Assembly: GCF_000485795.1 (NCBI RefSeq)
Contig: NZ_AXZL01000002.1
Span: 1-38,759, forward strand
Length of the DNA: 38,759 nucleotides
Reading direction: 5' to 3'
From: Shewanella decolorationis S12
GTDB lineage: Bacteria; Pseudomonadota; Gammaproteobacteria; Enterobacterales; Shewanellaceae
The notes under the pieces are model-generated. The model was not told the DNA's origin. It searched no databases and saw only the letters and a program-made list of their open reading frames with translations. A program made the position numbers and the translations under genes. Positions 6,352-13,989 of this stretch are shown in pieces. Numbering within the stretch: the first letter of the stretch is position 1; the number at the start of each line of letters is the position of its first letter.

Positions 6352-8796
6352 GTGAAACCGCAGTTGAATCCCCCCGAGAGTCTTGCACATGATACGGCTG
6401 CGCCTGTGAGTGTACAGGGACGCGTCCTCACACGCCATGCTATTACGCGCGGTGCAACGCTTGTGCTGCAGTATTATCTCGCCACCGTTTCAGGCCCTGT
6501 GCTGGTGGAGTTGCCTGACTCTGAGTACATTTGTTTTTGTCATCAAAGCGATATGGCGGCATTGCAGTTACAAACGCCGGGGCTGGCGCTGCGCTTTGTA
6601 CCGCTTACGCTTAAAAGCTTTAAAAGACAATCCGTGGCGGCAATATATGCTCCATCGAGTAGTGTGTTTCGTCACTTGCAGCGGATAGCGACGGATGCGG
6701 GGATTCCCTTATTTGAGGCGGATATCCGTCCCGAGCAGCGTTTTTTAATCGAGCGTTTTGTGGCGCTCGATGTGGCATTTTTAGGGCATTTTGTCGGCAA
6801 AGTAGGCATAGATGGACAGTTACCTGTTTTTAGCGCCATACGCGCCAAAGCGGTTGCGCCGCAGCCAACAATTAAACTGCGCTCAATCTCCCTCGATTTT
6901 GAATGCAGTTTTGACGGTTTACTCTATTCCGTGGCCCTTTATGGACGCGATGTGCAATCTCAGCCCTATGAAAAAGTCATTATGGTGGGCGAGGCGCTGC
7001 CAGATGCTGCAATCTATATCGAATGGGTGAACGATGAGGCAGCGCTTATCCATAGTCTCATCGCTTGGTTTACTGAGTTTGATCCTGATGTGATCATTGG
7101 CTGGTCGGTGGTGACCTTTGACTTAGCGCTGCTATATCGGCGTGCCATGTTTCATCGCATTCCGTTACGCATTGGGCGTGGTGGCGCACTCCTTGAGTGG
7201 AAGGTCGAGAATAAATTTCGGCCAGAAACCTTAAGTTTACCGGGGCGAGTGGTGCTCGATGGTATCGATTGGTTAAAGGCAGCCTTTTATCAATTCGAGC
7301 GTTTCTCTTTGGAATTTGTCGCTCAAGCTTTACTGGGAGAAGGCAAAGCGATTCATGATGTGGAAAATCGATCCCAAGAGATTGATGCGTTATTTACCGA
7401 AAACAAACAAGGGCTTGCTCACTATAACCTGACCGATAGTCGCTTAGTGTGGGATATTTTTGAACATACTCAATTGTGGGATTTTGCCCTCGCTCGCGCC
7501 GAGTTAACGGGGTTAGAACTTGGGCGCGTAGGCGCCTCGGTCGCTGCATTCAACCACTTGTATCTACCGCATTTACATAGAGCGGGTTTCGTCGCGCCTG
7601 CTGAGCCTGCCAGTCAAGGGATTGAAAGCCCTGGCGGTTATGTAATGGATTCTGTCCCTGGTTTTTATCAGCATATTTTAGTGTTTGACTTTAAAAGCCT
7701 TTATCCATCGATTATCCGAACTTTTTTAATTGATCCTAAGGGGTTGATTGAAGGTTTAGATAATGAGGACGGATCTGCATTAGATGAGCCTGAAACTGTT
7801 CCGGGTTTTTTGGGCGCGCGGTTTAGTCGGCACCAACCTATTCTGCCCAAACTCATCCAAAATCTATCAGAGCAACGTGAAAAAGCTAAGCGGGAGGCGA
7901 ATGCGCCTTTATCGCAAGCGATTAAAATCATTATGAATTCGCTCTATGGGGTTTTAGGCTCCCAAGGCTGTGTGTTCCACGATGCGAAACTGGCAAGCTC
8001 CATCACCATGCGCGGCCATCAAATTATGAAACAAACCCGCGCGTGGATTGAGGAGATGGGCTACCAAGTCATTTATGGGGATACGGACTCCACCTTCGTC
8101 TATTTAGGCCCAGAACCCGATCTCAGTGATATTAATGCCTTAGGTAAGCAGATTGCCGCGCGAATGAACCAGCAATGGCAAAGTAAAATTGCGCAGGAGT
8201 TTCAGCTAGAAAGTTTTCTCGAGCTGCAGTTTGAGCGCCACTACGAACAGTTTTTTATGCCGACCCTGCGCGGCTCGGAAGAGGGGAGTAAGAAGCGCTA
8301 TGTTGGAGCGTGGCGTAACCATAGCGGAGCGTTAGAAATCACTTTTAAGGGAATGGAGCAGGTTCGTAGCGATTGGAGCCCCTTAGCCCGCAAGGTGCAG
8401 GCAGAACTCTATGAACGCATGTTTAACCAACGGGATATTAGTGGTTATTTGGCTGATGTTATCGGCGAACTTCAAGCGGGCAAGCGCGATGATGAGTTAG
8501 TGTTTAGTAAGCGTATGCGCCGTAATTTAGACGAATACACGGCTAAGTCTTCTCCCCATGTGAAAGTCGCGCGTCAGCTTTGTGAATTAACAGGAAAGTC
8601 ATCCTTTGGCAAGCGAGGGGCGCAGATTGATTATGTAATTACTGTAAACGGTCCTGAACCCGTTTCGCATAGATCGTCTACAATTGATTATCAGTACTAC
8701 ATAGACAAGCAAATTGGCCCTATTGCAGAGCCTGTGTTTTCAATAATGAAACTAAATTACACCAGCATTACGTCGAATCAGCTATTGTTAATTTAG
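6352..8796 (+). CDS. polB: DNA polymerase II (family B)
   Basis: A family-B polymerase used for replication restart and translesion synthesis in the SOS response. From GTG 6352 it has 814 residues (E. coli 783). Exonuclease motif I is LDFE at 181-184, ExoII lies around FDPDVIIGWSVVTFDL, and ExoIII is YNLTDS. The polymerase palm motifs DFKSLYPSIIRTFLIDP and YGDTDSTFV are intact, as are KIIMNSLYGVLG and KKRYVG. So both proofreading and synthesis should work. The start is uncertain: the frame is open to a TTG at 6268 directly beside the LexA box; GTG 6352 and GTG 6406 are alternatives, and homology with E. coli Pol II begins near VQGRVLTRH just after 6406. It is divergent from dinG and shares its LexA box. 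Confidence 0.95.
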   Translation: MKPQLNPPESLAHDTAAPVSVQGRVLTRHAITRGATLVLQYYLATVSGPVLVELPDSEYICFCHQSDMAALQLQTPGLALRFVPLTLKSFKRQSVAAIYAPSSSVFRHLQRIATDAGIPLFEADIRPEQRFLIERFVALDVAFLGHFVGKVGIDGQLPVFSAIRAKAVAPQPTIKLRSISLDFECSFDGLLYSVALYGRDVQSQPYEKVIMVGEALPDAAIYIEWVNDEAALIHSLIAWFTEFDPDVIIGWSVVTFDLALLYRRAMFHRIPLRIGRGGALLEWKVENKFRPETLSLPGRVVLDGIDWLKAAFYQFERFSLEFVAQALLGEGKAIHDVENRSQEIDALFTENKQGLAHYNLTDSRLVWDIFEHTQLWDFALARAELTGLELGRVGASVAAFNHLYLPHLHRAGFVAPAEPASQGIESPGGYVMDSVPGFYQHILVFDFKSLYPSIIRTFLIDPKGLIEGLDNEDGSALDEPETVPGFLGARFSRHQPILPKLIQNLSEQREKAKREANAPLSQAIKIIMNSLYGVLGSQGCVFHDAKLASSITMRGHQIMKQTRAWIEEMGYQVIYGDTDSTFVYLGPEPDLSDINALGKQIAARMNQQWQSKIAQEFQLESFLELQFERHYEQFFMPTLRGSEEGSKKRYVGAWRNHSGALEITFKGMEQVRSDWSPLARKVQAELYERMFNQRDISGYLADVIGELQAGKRDDELVFSKRMRRNLDEYTAKSSPHVKVARQLCELTGKSSFGKRGAQIDYVITVNGPEPVSHRSSTIDYQYYIDKQIGPIAEPVFSIMKLNYTSITSNQLLLI

Positions 8797-9017
8797 TGTT
8801 TGAATTGTGCTTTTTGTGTTTTGTTTGCGGTTGTTTGTAGTGATTTAAGCTGTTTTATATAGGTTAAGCGCGACGTTTTTGTGATGTTTATCTAGATATT
8901 CCTTCGGTTTCGCTTGGAGAGTTTGATGAAAGTTTGCTACTCTCGGTGGGAAATTGTAAGGAAATATAACAACGGAATGACGTTGATAAAACTATAGACG
9001 AAAAGGTTAAGCACCAA

Positions 9018-10226
9018 ATGAACAAAACGTTAGTAGCTACTGCGCTAGCAGCACTCTTTCTCGCCCCAACGGTATCGGCAATCGAAATCTACAAAGACAA
9101 TAAAAATGCGGTAGAGATCGGTGGCTTTATTGATGCGCGCGTAATCAACACTCAAGGTGAAACTGAGGTTGTTAATGGTGCTTCTCGAATTAATTTTGGT
9201 TTCAGCCGTGAGTTAACCCACGGTTGGAACGCCTTTGCCAAATTGGAATGGGGTGTGAACCCTGTCGGCAACAGCGATATTGTCTATAACAACCGCTTCG
9301 AATCAGTGCAAAATGAGTTTTTCTACAACCGTTTAGGTTACGCAGGCATTAGCCATGATGAATACGGCACTATCACTATTGGTAAGCAATGGGGTGCTTG
9401 GTATGACGTGGTTTACAACACCAACTACGGTTTCGTATGGGATGGTAACGCTGCGGGTGTTTACACCTTCAACAAAGATGACGGTGCGGTAAACGGTGTT
9501 GGTCGTGGTGATAAGGTTGTTCAATACCGTAATAGCATAGGCGATGTGAGTTTTGCGGTTCAGACACAATTAAAAAACAGCAGTTTCTATACCTGTGATA
9601 TTGAAAATATCACAGAAGAAGCCTGCGAAGTAGAATGGAACGCTGGTAAGAAAGAAGCGCAACAAGTCACCTATGATTACACCTATGGCGGCTCTGTAAC
9701 TTACAAAGCGACAGATAAGCTTAGCTTGATGGCGGGTATCAACCGCGGCGAATTTGATATTGCCTATGGCAATGGCGATCAAAAAACCGCTGTTGATTTG
9801 ATCTACGGCGTGGGCGCAACTTGGGGCGACTTCGATAAAGATGGCTTATATGTTGCGGCCAACGTTCACAAAGAAGAAAACCATGATACCGATAACATTG
9901 GCCGCTTGATCAAAGATGCCTATGGTGTTGAAACTTTAGTTTCTTACAAGTTTGATAACGGTTTACGCCCATTTGTGTCTTACAACATTCTGGATGCCGG
10001 TAAAGATTATGTAATTCAACCAAACTTTAACGCCGATCCTAATGATGTGTTCAAGCGTCAGTTTGTAGTCGTAGGTTTACACTTTGTTTGGGATCCAAGC
10101 ACGGTACTCTATGTTGAAGCACGTAAAGACTTCAGCGATTTTACCAGCGCAGACCAAGCGCAAGAAGCCAGAATGTCATTGTCAGAAGACGACGGTATCG
10201 CCATTGGTATCCGTTATACGCTTTAA
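9018..10226 (+). CDS. Outer-membrane porin (gram-negative general porin family)
   Basis: A 402-residue beta-barrel. A signal peptide (MNKTLVATALAALFLAPTVSA) is followed by IEIYKDNKNAVEIGGFIDAR, a typical first strand of Shewanella/Vibrio general porins. Strand-turn repeats run throughout, with the loop-3-like segment GKQWGAWYDVVYNTNYGF that typically folds into the pore. A Cys pair near residues 191-200 probably forms an external loop disulfide. The end, GIAIGIRYTL, is a last barrel strand but ends in Leu instead of Phe. It would permit passive diffusion of small hydrophilic solutes and, in MR-1, a porin occupies the same position next to polB. It has its own terminator and likely forms a single-gene unit; the 220-bp upstream region has no clear promoter match. 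Confidence 0.88.
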   Translation: MNKTLVATALAALFLAPTVSAIEIYKDNKNAVEIGGFIDARVINTQGETEVVNGASRINFGFSRELTHGWNAFAKLEWGVNPVGNSDIVYNNRFESVQNEFFYNRLGYAGISHDEYGTITIGKQWGAWYDVVYNTNYGFVWDGNAAGVYTFNKDDGAVNGVGRGDKVVQYRNSIGDVSFAVQTQLKNSSFYTCDIENITEEACEVEWNAGKKEAQQVTYDYTYGGSVTYKATDKLSLMAGINRGEFDIAYGNGDQKTAVDLIYGVGATWGDFDKDGLYVAANVHKEENHDTDNIGRLIKDAYGVETLVSYKFDNGLRPFVSYNILDAGKDYVIQPNFNADPNDVFKRQFVVVGLHFVWDPSTVLYVEARKDFSDFTSADQAQEARMSLSEDDGIAIGIRYTL

Positions 10227-10273
10227 GCCTCAGCTGTTTATCTAGAAACTAGATAACTAAAAGTTAACAAAAA

Positions 10274-10306
10274 ACGCCAGTCAGCAATGACTGGCGTTTT
10301 TGTTTT
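10274..10306 (+). terminator. Porin terminator
   Basis: CGCCAGTCA-gcaa-TGACTGGCG forms a perfect 9-bp stem flanked by A-run and followed by TTTTTGTTTT, 50 bp after the porin stop. Confidence 0.9.
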
Positions 10307-10660
10307 GAAATTTTAAAACTTTAGTATGAAACATAAATATTTTGGTGGTAAAGATAAAGTATTATTTTTTGTGCTGATAAATAAAACTAAAGAATTATAT
10401 TTTGAGGGATTTTGAATCTACTAAAAAGGAGTGGATTCAAATTTTTAATTTAATTCATTGTTTAATAAAGAAGAATTCTTTGCCTGTTTAATGGTGTGGC
10501 ATGTTGTTTGTTTTTCCTTATTACTGCGCTAAGAGTCTAATTTGTTGCTGATGTTTTTATTGTGTGATTACAATGTTAATAAATATGGGGTTAAACCTTT
10601 ATTTAAATTTCCGGATCGTCGTCAAAGGAAATAATAAGAACTTTTCAAGGGAGATTGACA
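10307..10660 (+). other. AT-rich leader of the first TonB-dependent receptor
   Basis: No gene is visible in this AT-rich stretch. It contains the hairpin at 10411-10441 and ends with the ribosome site GGGAGA at 10649-10654. A TTG at 10655 is in frame but too close to this site to be the start. No regulator site could be named. Confidence 0.6.
10411..10446 (+). promoter_or_regulatory. Long hairpin followed by T-run upstream of receptor 1
   Basis: TTTGAATCTACT and AGTGGATTCAAA pair over 12 bp with one G-U wobble, with a 7-nt loop AAAAAGG, followed by TTTTTAATTT. This can be an AU-rich intrinsic terminator or an attenuator 215 bp before the receptor start; it may also end an unannotated small transcript. 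Confidence 0.5.
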
Positions 10661-13294
10661 ATGCACAATAATAATTTTTTAGCGACCTCTATACGACTAG
10701 CTTTAACTAGTTCTCTTGTTTTGGGGGCCCTTTCCGTATCTTCAGTGTCGATTGCAGAGGAAGACACCGCCAAAGTTGAGCGTATTGAAGTAACTGGCTC
10801 TCGAATTAAACGTAGCGACTTAGAAGGCGCTTCACCCGTTACAACCATAACTACTGAAGACATGAAGTTAGAGGGTAACTTCACGGTTGCTGATGCCCTA
10901 CGTAACAGCAACTTAAATACCTTCGGTTCTTTTTCTGAAAGGTCTGGTAGCTCCGCACAATCACAAGCAACAATAGACTTGCGCGGTGCAGGTTCTGATA
11001 GAACGCTTGTTCTGATTGATGGTAAACGTTTCCCAGGGTCACCAACATTAGGCGGGGGATCGGCAAACCTTAACGCTATACCAATGGCTGCCGTTGAACG
11101 TATTGAAATTCTCACTGATGGTGGTTCTTCTACCTATGGTTCTGATGCTATCGCTGGCGTTGTGAATATCATCATGAAAAAGAACTACCAAGGACTAGAA
11201 TTTAATGTCGGAGGTGGTTCACGTGAAGCTGATGGCGGATTAACCAGTAAAGAGTTTTCGGTCGTTGCCGGTTATCAAATGGATAAAGGGAATATTACAT
11301 TCTCGTTTGACCATCAAGATAGAAAAGGGATTGCGGATGGTGACAGACCTTATACTGCGGCAAGTATGTCAGATCTAAATGGCGATGGAATTATCCAAGC
11401 ATATACAGAAACGACTGGTTGGAGTATCTACGGTGCAACGGTTGCATCTCCTGATTTTTCTGAAACACAAGCTTCTCCGTTATGTGACGACCTAGCCGCT
11501 CAGTATGGTTCTGATGTATTCCGCAAAGTCGCTGCAGATGATGATTGGGGACCTGGCTCAACTTATTGTATGTATGCCAACGCGAACGTTTCATACAACA
11601 AAGCATCAACGGACCGCAATACAGTTTATGTTGATGCTAACTATGAGGTTGCAGAGAATATTGAGTGGTTTGGTAGAACCATGATTACTCAAGGTAAATC
11701 TTTTGGCCGTTATGCTCCTCCGGCAGCAGCATGGAATAAAATGTCTGCAGATAATCCAAACAACCCATATGGTGCTGAAACAACAGGTTATTGGCGTTGG
11801 GTAGGTATTGGAACTCGAGATGGTAATGTTGATGACTATAACCAAGATTATTTAACTGGGCTACGCGGAACTTTGCCTTCATTAAATGATGCAACTTGGG
11901 AATTTTATTATCATTACAATAAAGCAGATAATAAATCGATCGGCGAATATTATCTAAGTTATGCGGGTCTAGCCTACAACGAGCAAAATGGAATTGATCT
12001 TGGCTCGGAAGAAGGCATTGCTAATATGAAAGCAACGACACTTACTCAAGATACTGCAACTTTCCATCAGTATAATGCTGGCATTGGATTCGATGCTTTT
12101 GAACTTCCTGGCGGTGCAGTTGCTCATTATTTCGGTATGGAATATTTCGAGCAAGATTTTGCATCAGTATACGATGCACAATCAGAAGCAGGGTTAATTG
12201 GTGGTAGTGCCGGTAACTCTGCAAGTGGCGACCGTCAAGTGTGGGCTGCATTTTATGAAGCTGTGCTCCCAATTACAGATACAATCGAGTTAAACGTGGC
12301 TGCACGTTATGATGATTACAGTGACTTTGGAACAAACGTTGCGCCTAAAGCTGCAATTCGTTGGCAAGCACTTGATAATTTAGTTGTTCGAGCATCTTAC
12401 TCCGAAGCTTTTAGAGCTCCTAGATTAGATCAGCTGAATGCGGCCGATACATTTAGTGCTGAAAGTGGTAAAGATTATCCATTCTGTGGCTCGAATGGCC
12501 AAGAGTCTTGCCCTACTAAACAGTTTGACACATATATTTCATCTAACGATAGCTTAGATGCAGAAACTTCTGACTATCTGAATCTAGGTATCGCTTGGGA
12601 TGTTGTTGAAGAGTTTTCGGTTAAATTAGATTACTTTAATCTGAACATTGATAACGCAATTTCTCAGCGTTCAGTCACTAACGTAATTCGTGGTATTGCG
12701 AACGGACAGCTAACACCTGATAGTACTTTCTATGTCGAACGCGCTCCTTCATCACCAGATGGTTCATTAGGACGTGTATTGAAGGTCGGTACTGGCTACG
12801 CCAACGGCGATAAATTATCAATCGAAGGCATAGATTTAGCATTTGCGGCAAACTTTGCGACTGGAATTGGTGATTTTGGTATCAATTGGAATAATAGTTT
12901 TGTCCTAGATTATACTTCTGAGCAAGTAGGTGGAGCTGCAGCTCAAAACACCGCAGGCTGGGAAGGACAACCTGATTATAAATCTGTATTAACCACAACT
13001 TATACCATCGCTGACCATAAGTTCTCATGGAATATGAATTATACGTCTGGTACTTATGCTAAAGAGAATGCGATCCAAAACGGTTCGGTTCTCGTGCCGG
13101 AGGGTGATTTAGATTCATGGCTGATCCACAACATTACTTACACATACGACATTGGTAACTTTGGTGCTATCACTTTGATGGTGAATAACCTAACTGATGA
13201 AGATCCTGTGTTGAATAATGGTAAGTATGAAAATGCGGATCTATATAATAACTATGGTCGCGAGTATCGAGCAAGTTATACCGTCAAGTTCTAA
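10661..13294 (+). CDS. TonB-dependent receptor, copy 1
   Basis: An 877-residue outer-membrane active transporter. It has a signal peptide (about residues 1-33), a TonB-box-like segment VERIEVTGSRI and a plug domain with LRGAGSDRTLVLIDGKRFPG. The plug motif YGSDAIAGVVNIIMKKNY follows, and a 22-strand barrel ends in YRASYTVKF with the terminal Phe. Strong similarity to copy 2 (13990-16599) along the whole length shows a tandem duplication; they differ mostly in surface segments, for example around 605-640 and 695-740. The type often imports peptides, oligosaccharides or chelates; the substrate is unknown. The ATG at 10661 is preferred because GGGAGA precedes it. Codon use is less biased than in copy 2. 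It has its own terminator. Energy would come from the TonB2 operon downstream. Confidence 0.93.
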   Translation: MHNNNFLATSIRLALTSSLVLGALSVSSVSIAEEDTAKVERIEVTGSRIKRSDLEGASPVTTITTEDMKLEGNFTVADALRNSNLNTFGSFSERSGSSAQSQATIDLRGAGSDRTLVLIDGKRFPGSPTLGGGSANLNAIPMAAVERIEILTDGGSSTYGSDAIAGVVNIIMKKNYQGLEFNVGGGSREADGGLTSKEFSVVAGYQMDKGNITFSFDHQDRKGIADGDRPYTAASMSDLNGDGIIQAYTETTGWSIYGATVASPDFSETQASPLCDDLAAQYGSDVFRKVAADDDWGPGSTYCMYANANVSYNKASTDRNTVYVDANYEVAENIEWFGRTMITQGKSFGRYAPPAAAWNKMSADNPNNPYGAETTGYWRWVGIGTRDGNVDDYNQDYLTGLRGTLPSLNDATWEFYYHYNKADNKSIGEYYLSYAGLAYNEQNGIDLGSEEGIANMKATTLTQDTATFHQYNAGIGFDAFELPGGAVAHYFGMEYFEQDFASVYDAQSEAGLIGGSAGNSASGDRQVWAAFYEAVLPITDTIELNVAARYDDYSDFGTNVAPKAAIRWQALDNLVVRASYSEAFRAPRLDQLNAADTFSAESGKDYPFCGSNGQESCPTKQFDTYISSNDSLDAETSDYLNLGIAWDVVEEFSVKLDYFNLNIDNAISQRSVTNVIRGIANGQLTPDSTFYVERAPSSPDGSLGRVLKVGTGYANGDKLSIEGIDLAFAANFATGIGDFGINWNNSFVLDYTSEQVGGAAAQNTAGWEGQPDYKSVLTTTYTIADHKFSWNMNYTSGTYAKENAIQNGSVLVPEGDLDSWLIHNITYTYDIGNFGAITLMVNNLTDEDPVLNNGKYENADLYNNYGREYRASYTVKF

Positions 13295-13310
13295 TTGCTA
13301 GACTTTATAA

Positions 13311-13340
13311 AATGCCGCTTTAAAGCGGCATTTTTATTTA
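13311..13340 (+). terminator. Terminator of receptor copy 1
   Basis: AATGCCGCTT and AAGCGGCATT form a 10-bp stem closing a tiny loop, followed by TTTATTTA, 17 bp after the stop codon. Confidence 0.88.
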
Positions 13341-13989
13341 GTAAATATTACTCATTTAATGACATAGAATAAATTTAAATTATTTTAGGATGCTGTTCGC
13401 GTTAATAGTGTATGACTTCTTACTAAGCTTATCTTCCAACATTTTTGCATGTGATGAAATGTGAGTTTCAGACAGTTTAATGATTCTTGTATTGAACAAT
13501 CATGTTATGACAAGTGGTCTCTTAAACCGTCCCATCATTACAGTAGCATTACCTACATTAGAAGTGCTTCATCTTCTACACCCATGGTCAAAAATTCTAG
13601 CAGTATATAAATGGGCATCAAACTTTATCGCCAATATGTCGAGCACCTTTCCTGGGTTTAGTTACATTTCTTTTACATCGAACATTGTACTTGCCTAAGT
13701 CTTGCAGATTTACCTTATTTATGAGTATGAAAAATAAGTAGACTTTAGACTTAGTCTGAGGTGTACCTGGCTGAGTGTGGTGCTATGGCGTGTTCTATCT
13801 TTTTGTTTTTATTTGTTTATTTCTTATCTCTGTACAGTGCAGTGTACGGCAGATGTAATTCTATCGTCGTATTTGTTGATTTTATGTTTACCATGTGTTT
13901 TTATTGTGTCGACTTGATGCCGCCTGTTAACAGGTTGATCTAAGTTGTTTAGCAAAATAATAAATAACAAATATCCAGGGAGATAGACA
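13341..13989 (+). other. 650-bp intergenic region and leader of receptor copy 2
   Basis: No supported gene lies here. A 72-codon open frame (13480-13698) lacks a ribosome site and resembles nothing. The last 200 bp are T-rich and probably transcribed as a leader. They include a 12-bp perfect palindrome CCTGTTAACAGG (13923-13934), a candidate operator, and end with CAGGGAGATAGACA before the ATG. This last segment resembles the equivalent one before copy 1 (AAGGGAGATTGACA), so the duplication included the translation start region. Confidence 0.6.
13923..13934. repeat. 12-bp perfect palindrome before receptor copy 2
   Basis: CCTGTTAACAGG lies 56 bp upstream of the start codon of receptor copy 2. 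It could be a dimeric repressor site or a short hairpin in the leader. No regulator can be named. Confidence 0.4.

Noticed and set aside
8880..8898. CRP-like site upstream of the porin (TGTGA half site)
   Set aside because: Only one half matches; the second half (TCTAG against TCACA) is too poor to support a call.
13480..13698. 72-codon open frame between the two receptors
   Set aside because: No ribosome site, no recognisable domain, composition unlike neighbouring genes; it lies in a likely noncoding gap.
13761..13943. 60-codon hydrophobic frame just before receptor copy 2
   Set aside because: T-rich leader sequence gives hydrophobic residues in any frame; no ribosome site and no similarity.
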